The notes: generated by a model not told the origin, from the letters alone. 64,000 bases of DNA from Paracoccus sp. JM45 (GCF_003590715.1 NZ_QQVY01000001.1:124001-188000), one strand, 5' to 3'. Numbered from the stretch's first letter, positions 51,620 to 61,396 are shown. Numbers and translations: made by a program.

Positions 51620-52578
51620 GGGATCGCCTGTATGATCTCTGCGTGGCGGAATGGATCGATGTTTTCGCCCGACAGGATCAGCACCAGCGGGCCATCCTTG
51701 GCGTTCAGTTGCCGCGACAGGACCGCGCCCGCACCGACCGCCGCAGCGCCCTCGACGAAATGTCCTTCCGATGACAGTTGGCAGATACCGGCGGCGATCT
51801 GATCCTCGGACAACAGGATCAGGTCGTCCATCAGGTCGCGGACCATCGGGAAGGTCAGGCGGTTCTTCAGCCCGATGCCGCCACCAAGGCTGTCGGCAAG
51901 GGTCGGCAATTCGGGGATTTCGACCGGACGACCGGCGGCAAGGCTGGCCGACATGGCTGCCCCACGTTCCATGCTGATGCCAATAATGCGGATATCGGGA
52001 TTCTGCGCTTTTGCCGCCATTGCAACACCCGCCAGCAAACCACCCCCTGACAGCGGCACGGCGATGGTCGCGGCATCAGGGATCTGGTCCAGAATTTCCA
52101 GACCCAGCGTGCCCTGTCCCGCAATGACGTCGGGATGGTCAAAAGGCGGGATCAGCGCAAAGCCGTCTTCGCGTTGCAGACGGATCGCCTCGTGAAACGC
52201 TTCGTCCTGACTTTCGCCGATAACACGGGCCTCGGCCCCAAGGGCGGCAATGGCGTCCAGCTTGTTCTGCGGCACAAGGCGCGACACGCAAATGATCGCC
52301 GGAATGCCTTTGGCACGTGCCGCATGCGCCAAAGCGCGCCCGTGGTTTCCGGTCGAGGCCGTTGTAACCCCTGCCACATTGCCCACCCGCGCCACGGCAT
52401 TGGTCGCCCCGCGCAGCTTGAATGCGCCGGTCATCTGGCGGTATTCGCATTTCAACCAGACAGGCCCGCCCGCAATCTGTGACAAGGATGGCGACCCTTG
52501 AAACGGGGTAATCCGCACCTGATCGCCGATCCGGTCGCGGGCCGCCATGATGTCGTCCAGCGTCACCACGTCCGGCAC
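51616..52578 (-). CDS. eutB: Hydroxyectoine utilization dehydratase EutB
   Basis: 320 residues, fold-type II PLP enzyme related to threonine dehydratase. The PLP lysine is in RQMTGAFKLRGATNAVA, and the phosphate-binding Gly loop is PLSGGGLLAGVA. Proposed to eliminate water from hydroxyectoine as the first step to ectoine. It overlaps eutA by 16 nt. Confidence 0.93.
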   Translation of the reverse strand: MPDVVTLDDIMAARDRIGDQVRITPFQGSPSLSQIAGGPVWLKCEYRQMTGAFKLRGATNAVARVGNVAGVTTASTGNHGRALAHAARAKGIPAIICVSRLVPQNKLDAIAALGAEARVIGESQDEAFHEAIRLQREDGFALIPPFDHPDVIAGQGTLGLEILDQIPDAATIAVPLSGGGLLAGVAMAAKAQNPDIRIIGISMERGAAMSASLAAGRPVEIPELPTLADSLGGGIGLKNRLTFPMVRDLMDDLILLSEDQIAAGICQLSSEGHFVEGAAAVGAGAVLSRQLNAKDGPLVLILSGENIDPFRHAEIIQAIP

Positions 52579-53267
52579 CGGAACAACGCCCCCGGCCCTG
52601 CGGCGGGGATTTGCGCCTGATCCAGCATCGCCCAGAACAGCGACTGGTTCGAGGTGATGACAGGCTTGCCCAGTTTCGCCTCCAGCCGGTCGATCAGACC
52701 GACGGCGGGCAGCGCGGTACAGGACATGAACAGCGCCTGCGCGTCGGGATGATCGCTGGCCAGCGCCATTTCGGTGATTTCGGCGGCATCCAGCAAGGCC
52801 ATGTCGCGGTCATCGGCATGGTTCATCGAACTGCGGCGCACCACGTCGATGCCGTGTTCCTGAAAATAATCGCCCACCAGATCGGTCGTCGCCGCCAGAT
52901 AGGGCGTCATCAGCGCCAGCCGTGTCACCCCCAGCGCCGCAAACCCGCGCAGCGCCGCTGAGGTTGGCGTCACCAGCGGCGCACGATGTCCAACCAGATC
53001 GCCGATCGCCGGCCCCAGCACCGCCGAGGCCGATGTGCAACCGAACCCGATGGCCTGCAAATCCACCCCCGGCACCAGCAGATCCGCCGCTGTCCGCAAG
53101 CGGGGGCCGGTGTTACGCAGGTTCTCCTCGGTCGTGGGGTTGTCGAAAGCGATACGTGTGACATGCAGCTGCGTGCCCCAAGGCATCAGACGGGCAGCGT
53201 CGCCCTCGATCGTCATATCGGTGGCCAAGGCCACCAGACCGAAACGGCGCAGGCTGTCGCGGGCCAT
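52563..53267 (-). CDS. eutA: Ectoine utilization protein EutA (Asp/Glu racemase superfamily)
   Basis: 234 residues. Two cysteines in the racemase/maleate isomerase positions: IGFGCTSASAVLG and ALFMSCTALPAVGLID. With eutB and eutC it forms the hydroxyectoine branch. Its start overlaps the uehC stop by one base. Confidence 0.92.
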   Translation of the reverse strand: MARDSLRRFGLVALATDMTIEGDAARLMPWGTQLHVTRIAFDNPTTEENLRNTGPRLRTAADLLVPGVDLQAIGFGCTSASAVLGPAIGDLVGHRAPLVTPTSAALRGFAALGVTRLALMTPYLAATTDLVGDYFQEHGIDVVRRSSMNHADDRDMALLDAAEITEMALASDHPDAQALFMSCTALPAVGLIDRLEAKLGKPVITSNQSLFWAMLDQAQIPAAGPGALFRCRTW

Positions 53268-54562
53268 CAGGCACCCCCTTCGGCAAAGGCCAGATCACGC
53301 AGGAACAGGGCAATCTGCGGGAAGAAGATCAGCGCGACGGCGACTGTCAGCAGAATTAAGATAAAGGGCGGCGTTCCACGGATCACCTCAAGATAGGGAC
53401 GCTTGAAAACGGCGATGGCCGTAAAGATATCGCAGCCGAAGGGCGGCGTCGCGCTGCCGATGGCGACCTGCAAGGTGATGATCGTGCCGACCAGAACCGG
53501 GTCCAGACCGACCGATTGCACCACCGGTGAAAAGATCGGCACAAGGATCAGGATCACCACGATGGGGTCCACGAACATGCAACCGACAAAGAACGCGATA
53601 GAGATGGTGAACAGCACCCCGTAAGGGCCCATGCCGTCAATGCCGATGCCTGCCAGAATTTCCTGCGGGATCTGGGCGAAGCTGATGATATAGCTGAACG
53701 CCGTCCCCGCGCCGACCAGAATAAACACCACAGCCGTGATCAGGCCGGTCGATTTCGCAGTGGCGAACAATTGCGACAGGGTCAGTTCGCGAAAGACGAT
53801 AACCTCAAGAATCAGGGCGTAAAGAACGCAGGCCGCAGCAGCCTCGGTCGGGGAAAAGATACCGCCATAGATGCCGCCGATGATGATGACCGGAAAACCA
53901 AGTGGCCACAGCGCACGGCGCACGGCACGGAAGCGTTCGGGCCAAGTGGCCGGTTCCTCGGTCGGGACGTTATGGCGGACGGCATAGATATAGGCATAGA
54001 TCGAAAACAGCAGCAGGATCAGCAGCCCCGGCCCGATGCCCGCAATAAACAGTTCGGAAATCGAGGTGCCCGATACGACGCCATAGATGATCATCCCGAT
54101 AGACGGCGGGATCAGAAAGGCGATGTCGGATGCGTTGATGATCAGCGCCAGACTGAAATGGTCGCTGTAGCCCGCCTTCAACAGGCGCGGACGCAAGGGA
54201 CCACCAACGGCCACAACGGTCGCCTGCGTGGACCCCGACACGGCACCGAACATCGTGCAGGCCCCCGCGGTCGAGATCGCCAAGCCGCCTTTGACATGCC
54301 CCAGAAATGCCATGACCAGATCGATCAGACGTTCGGCGGACTGGCCACGCGTCATGATATCGGCAGCAAAGATGAACATCGGCACTGCGACAAGGCTGGC
54401 GGGCTGGATACCCGCGATCACCTGCTGGACCAGCGTATCAAGCTGGCCGATACCACCGAACAGGCCGACAAAGCCAACAATCGCGCCGACAATCAGCGGC
54501 ACCATCATCGGAAAGCCCAGCAAAAGCAGGACGACCATCGTCCCAAGTATGGCTGTGGTCAT
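53267..54562 (-). CDS. uehC: TRAP transporter large permease for (hydroxy)ectoine
   Basis: 431 residues, DctM family with about 12 hydrophobic segments, including [24 protein letters not shown] and [23 protein letters not shown]. It moves the ligand released by UehA across the inner membrane with sodium. It overlaps uehB by 4 nt. Confidence 0.94.
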   Translation of the reverse strand: MTTAILGTMVVLLLLGFPMMVPLIVGAIVGFVGLFGGIGQLDTLVQQVIAGIQPASLVAVPMFIFAADIMTRGQSAERLIDLVMAFLGHVKGGLAISTAGACTMFGAVSGSTQATVVAVGGPLRPRLLKAGYSDHFSLALIINASDIAFLIPPSIGMIIYGVVSGTSISELFIAGIGPGLLILLLFSIYAYIYAVRHNVPTEEPATWPERFRAVRRALWPLGFPVIIIGGIYGGIFSPTEAAAACVLYALILEVIVFRELTLSQLFATAKSTGLITAVVFILVGAGTAFSYIISFAQIPQEILAGIGIDGMGPYGVLFTISIAFFVGCMFVDPIVVILILVPIFSPVVQSVGLDPVLVGTIITLQVAIGSATPPFGCDIFTAIAVFKRPYLEVIRGTPPFILILLTVAVALIFFPQIALFLRDLAFAEGGA

Positions 54563-55215
54563 TGGTCCTGCGCCTTTTCGTCAGAGTCGTCGGAATATCC
54601 ATCGCGGGTGCTGGTGGACAGCCAGATGCCCGGGTCGGTGACGTTTTTCAGGGCGGTCATCAGATATTGCAGACCGGTTAGGAAAAAACCCATCGGTGCC
54701 CAGATGATAATCCACCATTGCGGGATCTGCAGGGCGGGCAACACGCGACCACGTCCGGCCTGCGTAATCACGTAATTCAGCGCGTACCACGCCAGCAGCA
54801 TCAGCAGCAGACCGGTCAGCAGCGAAATCAGCGCCATTGCCACCTTGCGGCCCTTATCGGGCAAGGCATCGAAAAACGCCGACATGCGGATATGGCGACC
54901 GTGGCGGGCGGCATATGAAATGCCGGAAAAGGTGATCAGCACGATCAGCGCCTGATTGACCTCCTCCGAGAAATAAAGGGATTGTCCGAACACATAGCGC
55001 CCCACAACATTGGCGACGGTGTTCAATGCCATCAGCAAAACGCCAACGGCCAGAAAGATGGCCTCGATCCGCGCGATGACCTTATCGATATGGCCAAGGG
55101 GACCCGGAAGGCCTGAGTCATAAAGGGAATCGTCGATCTCGTCATCGACTACCGGCATTTCGGCTGCGGCCAGAACGTCGGGATCTACATCGGGGTTGGT
55201 CTTCTTCGCCTGCAT
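54559..55215 (-). CDS. uehB: TRAP transporter small permease for (hydroxy)ectoine
   Basis: 218 residues, DctQ family with four transmembrane helices (for example [21 protein letters not shown]). A longer than usual acidic cytoplasmic N-terminus ([33 protein letters not shown]) precedes helix 1. It forms the membrane unit with UehC. Confidence 0.92.
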   Translation of the reverse strand: MQAKKTNPDVDPDVLAAAEMPVVDDEIDDSLYDSGLPGPLGHIDKVIARIEAIFLAVGVLLMALNTVANVVGRYVFGQSLYFSEEVNQALIVLITFSGISYAARHGRHIRMSAFFDALPDKGRKVAMALISLLTGLLLMLLAWYALNYVITQAGRGRVLPALQIPQWWIIIWAPMGFFLTGLQYLMTALKNVTDPGIWLSTSTRDGYSDDSDEKAQDQ

Positions 55216-55259
55216 GGCTGCCTGTCCTGCCGATAAAACCGCATTTTATAAAATCGAAA

Positions 55260-55285
55260 GGTCCGGCCCTTTTCGGGGCCGGACC
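55260..55285 (-). terminator. attenuating hairpin between uehA and uehB
   Basis: A perfect 10-bp stem GGTCCGGCCC/GGGCCGGACC with a 6-nt loop, 15 nt after the uehA stop, followed on the minus strand by TTTCGATTTT. It probably terminates part of the transcripts so the binding protein is made in excess over the permeases. Confidence 0.75.
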
Positions 55286-55300
55286 AAAGGCAAGCACAGC

Positions 55301-56311
55301 TTACTTGGCGTCAGCGGCGTCCAGATCGGCTTTGAGCTGGTCCAGAATTTCCTGCGCGCGCGGGCCACCGATTTCAAGGAAGGTCTCCTCGACCTGACCG
55401 GCGGTCTCGCGGAAGGGCACACGCTGTTCGTCGGACAAGGTGGTCACCGTGATCTCGGGCTTGGCTTCCTTGATCGTTTCCAGCGACTTTTCGGTCAGAC
55501 CCTGCTGGTATTCGATGATCGTATCGAATGCCGTAGCAGCAGCGTCACGAACAACCTTCTGGTCTTCTTCCGACAGACCGTCAAAGAATTTTTGATTGGC
55601 CATCAGCGCGGTGGTAAAGTTGTTATGACCCAAGCGCGTGATGTGGTCGGTGACTTCATACATGCGGGTGGATTCGATAAAGAAGGCCGGGTTTTCCTGA
55701 CCGTCGATGATGCCGGTCTGCAGACCGCCGTAAACCTCGCCCCACGGAAGCGGTGTAGGCGTCGCGCCGAATGCCTTATAGCTTTCGACCAGCAGCGGAT
55801 TGGTCATGACGCGGACTTTGACATCGCCCAGATCATCGGGACCCTCGACAGGCTCTTTGGTGGTCAGCATGACCTCGCCTTCGGGGTACATCTTCAGCAG
55901 CTCTAGGCCCTGTTCGGCATAAAGCTCGGGGAAAATGTCGTTGATGGCTTTGCTGTCGCGGAAGAAGGTGGCCAGCGTGGCTTCGTCTTGCGGCAGCAGA
56001 TAGGGCACGAAGAAGACCTGCGCCTCGGGGATCAGCGAACCGGTAAAGCCGGGCGACTGGTTCACGAATTGCAGGATGCCCGATTGGGTCTGCTCCATGA
56101 TATTGTCGCTTTCGCCAAGCGTGCCAAAGGGGAACAGCTGGACTTCGTGGTCGGAATTGGCCTCGACCTCTTCCTTGAATTTCTGGGCATAGACGCCTTG
56201 GACTTCGTCTAGAGCTTCTTCAAAGGCATAGCGCCACGTATCGGCCATAGCACCACCGGCGCCCAAGATCAGGGCGGCCAGGCTGGCGGTCGTCAGGGTC
56301 TTAATGGTCAT
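55301..56311 (-). CDS. uehA: Ectoine/hydroxyectoine TRAP substrate-binding protein
   Basis: 336 residues from ATG 56311, with GGAGG 4 nt upstream. Sec signal peptide MTIKTLTTASLAALILGAGGAMA. DctP family pattern (QTQSGILQFVNQSPGFTGSLIPEAQVFFVPYLL; VRVMTNPLLVESYKAFGATPTPLPWGEVYGGLQTGIIDGQENP). It captures ectoines in the periplasm for UehBC. First gene of the catabolic operon. Confidence 0.94.
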   Translation of the reverse strand: MTIKTLTTASLAALILGAGGAMADTWRYAFEEALDEVQGVYAQKFKEEVEANSDHEVQLFPFGTLGESDNIMEQTQSGILQFVNQSPGFTGSLIPEAQVFFVPYLLPQDEATLATFFRDSKAINDIFPELYAEQGLELLKMYPEGEVMLTTKEPVEGPDDLGDVKVRVMTNPLLVESYKAFGATPTPLPWGEVYGGLQTGIIDGQENPAFFIESTRMYEVTDHITRLGHNNFTTALMANQKFFDGLSEEDQKVVRDAAATAFDTIIEYQQGLTEKSLETIKEAKPEITVTTLSDEQRVPFRETAGQVEETFLEIGGPRAQEILDQLKADLDAADAK

Positions 56312-56429
56312 GGTACCTCCTGTTGGCGGGCATTCGAAAGCTAACAGCCTCGACGCCTCAAAGTTGCAGGATTCGGGCAAATCATCCCGTCCTGGCTTGC
56401 GCCGAGAGTTCGGCCCAAGCGGATTCCAA

Positions 56430-56459
56430 GTCAATTTCTATATTAAATCATGACAATTT
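56430..56459. promoter_or_regulatory. direct repeat GTCAATTT/GACAATTT upstream of uehA
   Basis: Two 8-mers differing at one base, starting at 56430 and 56452, 22 bp (two helical turns) apart, within an AT-rich stretch between enuR and uehA. MocR-type regulators bind direct repeats, so this is a candidate EnuR operator. Confidence 0.45.
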
Positions 56460-56471
56460 TGTGGACGGGTG

Positions 56472-57872
56472 TCAAACCGGCTGGCCGTCCACAGCACCGC
56501 TTGCGGCCAATCCGGCAGGCAGAATTGCACAAATCCGGCGCAGCGCATCGTCCAGTTCGCCCACGCCCGGACCGCCCACCGCGATGCGGATCGCAGGCCC
56601 CGAAGGCAGCATCGCAAAGCCCGATCCGGGGGCGACTGCGACCTGCTGGCCCAGCGCTGCGGCCACCAATGTGCCCTCATCCGCGGCATCCGGCAACGGC
56701 AGCCAGCGGTGCAATCCGTGCAGGAATCCTTGGGCCTGCGGGCCAAGATAGCGTTGGACCAGACGGTTGCGCGCGGCCAGTTCAACCCGCTGCGCCCCCA
56801 ACAGCGCATCGGCGGTGTCGGACATGATCCAGTCCTGCGCGATTTCCGCCATCATCGGTGTCGCCATCCAGTTCATCGACAGGTGACGGTTCAATGCGGC
56901 TTCTGCCAAATTTTCGGGCATCGCAAGAAAACCAAGGCGTAGCCCCGGTGACAGGCATTTGGACAATCCGGTGAAATAGAAACTGCGGTCAGGGGCCAGA
57001 CTGGCCACAGGCGCGGGACGGCGCAGGGGCATGGGACCGGTCGGATCGCTTTCTAGGATCATCAGACCGGCGATGGCGGCTGCCTCGGCCAGGTCCTGAC
57101 GGCGTTCGCGGTCGATGATACGGGCCATGGGGCCACCGCCTGCGGGCAACAGGAACACCGCCTTCATCCGCCCGCCTGCTGCCTTGGCCGCTGCGATCAG
57201 CGCCTGCGGGTCCATGCCGCGTTCGTCGCCCGCAATCCCGCGCAACCGCAGATGCAGATGCTGGGCCGCGGGGCGCAGCGTGTGGCAGGTGATGCTTTCT
57301 GTGGCGATGATGTCACCGGGCTGGGCGACGGTCATCAGCGCGACGAACATCGCAGGCGTTGTGCCATTGGTGATCAGGATGCGCTGCGCGGGCACCACCA
57401 TGCCGCAACGCGCCAGCCATGCCGCCGCCATCCCGCCATAAAGCGACATGGTCTGGCGCGGACGGAACGACAGCATCGCGGAATCGGGCAAACGGCCGGC
57501 CAGCCGGATCATGCTGTCGCGCCATGCATCGGCAATCAACGGCAGGCGCACCGGCGTCATCATCGACAGATCGATGGGGGGCTTGTCGGTCGGCCCGCGG
57601 AACCAAGGCACCTCTAATGATTCGCGGGGGCCGGATTTGACAAAGCTGCCCCGCCCCACCTCGCCCGAGATCAGGTCGGCGCGGATCAGTTCCTCATACG
57701 CGCGGCTGACGGTCTGGACGCTGACGCCCAATTGCCACGCCAGATCGCGGTGCGGTGGAAGCCTTTGCCCCGGCCTTAAACTGCCTGCATCGATGGCAGC
57801 AACGATGCCCTGTGCCAGACTTCGATAGGCGGGTCGGGTAATATCCTGTTTTCTTAACGGCCAATGCGACAT
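56472..57872 (-). CDS. enuR: MocR-type regulator of ectoine catabolism (EnuR)
   Basis: 466 residues from ATG 57872. N-terminal GntR winged helix (ITRPAYRSLAQGIVAAIDAGSLRPGQRLPPHRDLAWQLGVSVQTVSRAYEEL) fused to an aminotransferase-like PLP domain with the Schiff-base lysine in YFTGLSKCLSPGLRLGF. EnuR represses ueh/eut/doe genes and is released by ectoine breakdown intermediates bound to PLP. It lies on the same strand 160 nt upstream of uehA and divergent from doeX. Confidence 0.93.
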   Translation of the reverse strand: MSHWPLRKQDITRPAYRSLAQGIVAAIDAGSLRPGQRLPPHRDLAWQLGVSVQTVSRAYEELIRADLISGEVGRGSFVKSGPRESLEVPWFRGPTDKPPIDLSMMTPVRLPLIADAWRDSMIRLAGRLPDSAMLSFRPRQTMSLYGGMAAAWLARCGMVVPAQRILITNGTTPAMFVALMTVAQPGDIIATESITCHTLRPAAQHLHLRLRGIAGDERGMDPQALIAAAKAAGGRMKAVFLLPAGGGPMARIIDRERRQDLAEAAAIAGLMILESDPTGPMPLRRPAPVASLAPDRSFYFTGLSKCLSPGLRLGFLAMPENLAEAALNRHLSMNWMATPMMAEIAQDWIMSDTADALLGAQRVELAARNRLVQRYLGPQAQGFLHGLHRWLPLPDAADEGTLVAAALGQQVAVAPGSGFAMLPSGPAIRIAVGGPGVGELDDALRRICAILPAGLAASGAVDGQPV

Positions 57873-57945
57873 AGGGACAGGATTGCAGCGCCAAGCCCGC
57901 GTTGTCCAGATTGACAAACCACAAAGGCGCGGAAAGAACCGACCC

Positions 57946-58434
57946 ATGACCCCAGATCGCCACGGACTGCGCCTTGATGACCGCGACATCGCAATTCTTG
58001 CGGTGCTGTCGCGCGAAGGCCGCATTGCCAAGACCGCCCTTGCCGCGCGGGTGAACCTGTCGCCGACGCCCTGCTGGGACCGGATGCAGCGGTTGGAAAA
58101 GGCCGGATTGATCCGCGGATACCGCGCCCATATCGACCTTAGCGCCCTTGGAAACCACGTTCAGGTCTTTGTCACCGTCGAACTGGACAGCCACCGCGCC
58201 GAAAGTTTCCAGACCTTCGAACGAGTGATTGCGCGGATGGATCAGGTCACTGGCTGCTGGGCCATCGGTGGCGGCTATGATTACCTGATGCAGGTGGTGG
58301 CCACCGATGTCGCAGCATTTCAGGAATTGATGGACGGGCTGCTGGAAAGCCGCGCGGGCGTGCGGCGGTATTTCAGTTATATCGTCACCAAGCCGGTCAA
58401 GGATATGCCCGCCGCCACCGCCCTGTTGCCCTGA
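57946..58434 (+). CDS. doeX: Lrp/AsnC-family regulator DoeX
   Basis: 162 residues from ATG 57946 (GGAAAG upstream). HTH: LDDRDIAILAVLSREGRIAKTALAARVNLSPTPCWDRMQRLEKAGLIRGY; C-terminal RAM ligand domain. A second, feast/famine-type regulator inside the ectoine cluster, divergent from enuR across 73 nt and directly upstream of doeC. Likely senses an amino-acid-like intermediate. Confidence 0.92.
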   Translation: MTPDRHGLRLDDRDIAILAVLSREGRIAKTALAARVNLSPTPCWDRMQRLEKAGLIRGYRAHIDLSALGNHVQVFVTVELDSHRAESFQTFERVIARMDQVTGCWAIGGGYDYLMQVVATDVAAFQELMDGLLESRAGVRRYFSYIVTKPVKDMPAATALLP

Positions 58435-58435
58435 G

Positions 58436-58485
58436 CCCCGAGGAATCCTCGGGGCGCGGAGCCTGTGGCAGAGGATTCCTCTGCC
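58436..58485. promoter_or_regulatory. two related perfect palindromes between doeX and doeC
   Basis: CCCCGAGGAATCCTCGGGG (58436-58454) and GGCAGAGGATTCCTCTGCC (58467-58485), each 19 nt, share the core GAGGA-W-TCCTC with centres 31 bp apart. They could be tandem operators for doeC, or hairpins ending the doeX message. Confidence 0.5.
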
Positions 58486-58556
58486 GCGACCCCGATCTTC
58501 GGTGAAATCACCTGCGCGACATGCGTCATCATCCGTCCAAGCCAAGGAGGTGCGCC

Positions 58557-60011
58557 ATGTTTGACGATCAAAGCCGACTGTCCGAACGTCTTGACAATGC
58601 AGGACTGCTGCCCGCCGCGGGCGACTTTCCCGCCGAAGGGCGTCTGGCCGTGCGTGACCCCGCCACCGGCGATCTGGTGGCACAGGTCGCCATCAGCGAC
58701 GCGAACGGCGCGAAGGCCGCCGTCGATGCCGCCCAGGCCGCATTTGCCGATTGGTCCGCCACCCTGCCCCAGGACCGCGCCGCGATCCTGCATCGCTGGC
58801 ACGCGCTGATCCTTGCCGCCAAAGAGGATCTGTCGCGCATCATGGTCGCCGAACAGGGCAAACCCATCAGCGAGGCGCGGGGCGAGATCGACTATGCCGC
58901 CAGCTTCGTGCAATTTTATGCAGAAGAAGCCCTGCGCCCCAATATTGAAGGCGTCACCAGCCATCTGGCCGATGCCGAGATGGAACTGTGGCGCGAACCC
59001 GTCGGCGTGGCAGCCCTCATCACGCCGTGGAATTTTCCCTGCGCCATGATCACCCGCAAGGCCGCCGCCGCCTTGGGCGCGGGTTGCACGGTGGTCATCC
59101 ACCCGTCCGCCGAAACGCCCCTTTCGGCGCTGGCGCTGGCGGTGCTGGCTGAACGGGCCGGTTTCCCCGCAGGTGTCGTCAACACCATCATCGGTGATGC
59201 CGCGACCATCGTTGGCGAATGGACCGCCGACAAACGCGTGCGGGCGCTGTCCTTCACCGGCTCGACCGAGGTTGGCCGTCTGCTCTATCGTCAATCTGCC
59301 GATACCGTGAAGCGTCTGGTGATGGAGCTTGGCGGCCATGCCCCCTTCATCGTCTTTCCAAGCGCCGATCTGGACCGCGCCGTGACCGAGGCCGTGAAGG
59401 CGAAATTCGCCACCTCGGGTCAGGATTGCCTTGGGGCGAACCGGTTCTATATCCATCGCGACGTCTATGACGAATTCTGCGCGCGCTTTACCAAGGCGAC
59501 GCAGGCGCTGACCATGGGCCAAGGCATGGACGACCCCGATATCGGCCCGCTGATCCATGAGCGCCAGATCGACAAGCAGGTCGCCCATGTGCAGGACGCG
59601 CTGTCCAAAGGCGCGCGGCTGCTGTGCGGGGGCAAGGTCGATGATCTGGGGCCGCTGTTCTTCCAGCCGACCGTGCTGGCTGATGTCACCGATGAAGCCG
59701 CGATCATGCATGAAGAAACCTTCGGTCCCGTCGCCGCCCTGTCGGTTTTCGACACGGAAGACGAGGTGATCGAACGTGCCAATGCCTCGGAATACGGGCT
59801 GGTGGCCTATGTCCACAGCCAGGACCCGCGCCGGATCTATCGGGTCAGCCGCGCGTTGCAATACGGCATGGTCGCTGTGAACCGCACCAAAGTGACCGGT
59901 GCGCCGATCCCCTTCGGGGGGATGAAACAATCGGGTCTGGGCCGTGAAGGCGCGCGTCAGGGCCTCGAAGCATTTACCGAAATCAAATATGTCTGCCGCG
60001 ACTGGGGATGA
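58557..60011 (+). CDS. doeC: Aldehyde dehydrogenase, aspartate-semialdehyde oxidising
   Basis: 484 residues from ATG 58557, preceded by AAGGAGG. NAD(P)-dependent aldehyde dehydrogenase fold: the catalytic Glu in MELGGHAPFIV and the Cys in SGQDCLGANRFYIH; cofactor loop FTGSTEVGRLL. In the pathway it oxidises aspartate-semialdehyde to aspartate. It resembles succinate-semialdehyde dehydrogenases (also named ssd in such clusters). Followed by doeD. Confidence 0.92.
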   Translation: MFDDQSRLSERLDNAGLLPAAGDFPAEGRLAVRDPATGDLVAQVAISDANGAKAAVDAAQAAFADWSATLPQDRAAILHRWHALILAAKEDLSRIMVAEQGKPISEARGEIDYAASFVQFYAEEALRPNIEGVTSHLADAEMELWREPVGVAALITPWNFPCAMITRKAAAALGAGCTVVIHPSAETPLSALALAVLAERAGFPAGVVNTIIGDAATIVGEWTADKRVRALSFTGSTEVGRLLYRQSADTVKRLVMELGGHAPFIVFPSADLDRAVTEAVKAKFATSGQDCLGANRFYIHRDVYDEFCARFTKATQALTMGQGMDDPDIGPLIHERQIDKQVAHVQDALSKGARLLCGGKVDDLGPLFFQPTVLADVTDEAAIMHEETFGPVAALSVFDTEDEVIERANASEYGLVAYVHSQDPRRIYRVSRALQYGMVAVNRTKVTGAPIPFGGMKQSGLGREGARQGLEAFTEIKYVCRDWG

Positions 60012-60025
60012 AAGGAATTTCCGAT

Positions 60026-61396
60026 ATGTTGACGAATGATGAACTGGCCAAATGGGACCGCGAGAGCTTTTTCCACCCCTCGACCCATCTGGGGCAATTC
60101 GAACGCGGCGAAGCACCGCAGCGCATCGTCACCGGTGGTGAGGGCGTCTTCATTCAGGACCGCGACGGCAACCGCCTGCTGGACGGTTTCGCGGGGCTTT
60201 ACTGCGTGAACGTCGGCTATGGCCGCACGCAGATTGCAGATGCGATTGCCAAGCAGGCGCATGAGCTGGCCTATTACCATTCCTATGCCGGTCACGGGTC
60301 GGAAACCTCGATCACGCTGGCCAAGATGGTGATGGACCGCGCCCCTAAAGGCATGGCCCGCGTCTATTTCGGCCTTGGCGGATCGGATGCGAATGAAACC
60401 AACATCAAGCTGGTCTGGTATTACAACAACATCCTTGGCCGCCCGAAGAAGAAGAAAATCATCAGCCGCTGGCGTGGATACCACGGATCGGGTCTGGTCA
60501 CCGGCTCGCTGACGGGGCTGGAGCTGTTCCACAAGAAATTCGACCTGCCGCTGGAACATGTGATCCACACCGAAGCGCCCTATTACTTCCGCCGCCCCGA
60601 TGCGTCGATGTCTGAAGGCGATTTCGTCGGCTATTGCGTCGACAAGCTGGAGGCGCTGATCGAGGCCGAGGGTGCCGACAATATCGCCGCCTTCATCGGT
60701 GAACCCGTGTTGGGCACCGGCGGCATCGTCCCGCCCCCCGCTGGTTACTGGGAAGCGATCCAGAAGGTCTTGGACAAATACGACATCCTGCTGATCGCGG
60801 ATGAAGTCGTCACCGGCTTTGGCCGTCTGGGTACGATGTTCGGGTCCGACCATTACGGGATGAAGCCCGACCTGATCACCAGCGCCAAGGGTCTGACAAG
60901 CGCCTATGCCCCGCTGTCGGCATCGATCGTCGGCCAGAAGATGTGGGACGTGCTGTCGCGCGGCACCGATGAAAACGGTGTTCTGGGCCACGGCTGGACC
61001 TATTCCGCCCACCCGATCGGCGCGGCGGCAGGTGTCGCCAACCTGAAGCTAATCGACGAATTGGGTCTGGTCGAAAACGCCGACAAGACGGGTGCCTATC
61101 TGAACCAGCGCATGCAGGCAGCCATCGGCGATCATGCCCATGTCGGCGAAGTGCGCGGCGAAGGCATGCTCTGTGCGGTGGAACTGGTCGCGGATCGCGA
61201 CAACCGCAAGTTCTTTGATCCCTCGGAAGGCAAAGGCGCCAAGGTCGTCGCCGCCATGCTGAAGCGCGGCGTCATCGCCCGCGCCATGCCCCAAGGCGAC
61301 ATTCTTGGCTTTGCCCCGCCCCTGTGCCTGACCGAAGCCGAGGCGGACCAGATCGTCAACGTCACCGCCGAGGCTGTGTCCGAGGTCTTGGGCTAA
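60026..61396 (+). CDS. doeD: Diaminobutyrate aminotransferase (class III)
   Basis: 456 residues from ATG 60026 (AAGGA 9 nt upstream); an ATG at 60008 overlapping the doeC stop is possible. The PLP lysine is in LITSAKGLTSAYAP and the cofactor Asp in LLIADEVVTGFGRLG. It transaminates 2,4-diaminobutyrate to aspartate-semialdehyde, the substrate of doeC. Omega-amino acid:pyruvate transaminases are close relatives; context decides. Confidence 0.92.
   Translation: MLTNDELAKWDRESFFHPSTHLGQFERGEAPQRIVTGGEGVFIQDRDGNRLLDGFAGLYCVNVGYGRTQIADAIAKQAHELAYYHSYAGHGSETSITLAKMVMDRAPKGMARVYFGLGGSDANETNIKLVWYYNNILGRPKKKKIISRWRGYHGSGLVTGSLTGLELFHKKFDLPLEHVIHTEAPYYFRRPDASMSEGDFVGYCVDKLEALIEAEGADNIAAFIGEPVLGTGGIVPPPAGYWEAIQKVLDKYDILLIADEVVTGFGRLGTMFGSDHYGMKPDLITSAKGLTSAYAPLSASIVGQKMWDVLSRGTDENGVLGHGWTYSAHPIGAAAGVANLKLIDELGLVENADKTGAYLNQRMQAAIGDHAHVGEVRGEGMLCAVELVADRDNRKFFDPSEGKGAKVVAAMLKRGVIARAMPQGDILGFAPPLCLTEAEADQIVNVTAEAVSEVLG

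Noticed and set aside
58377..60116. 579-codon minus-strand open frame
   Set aside because: Antisense to doeC; composition typical of a shadow frame.
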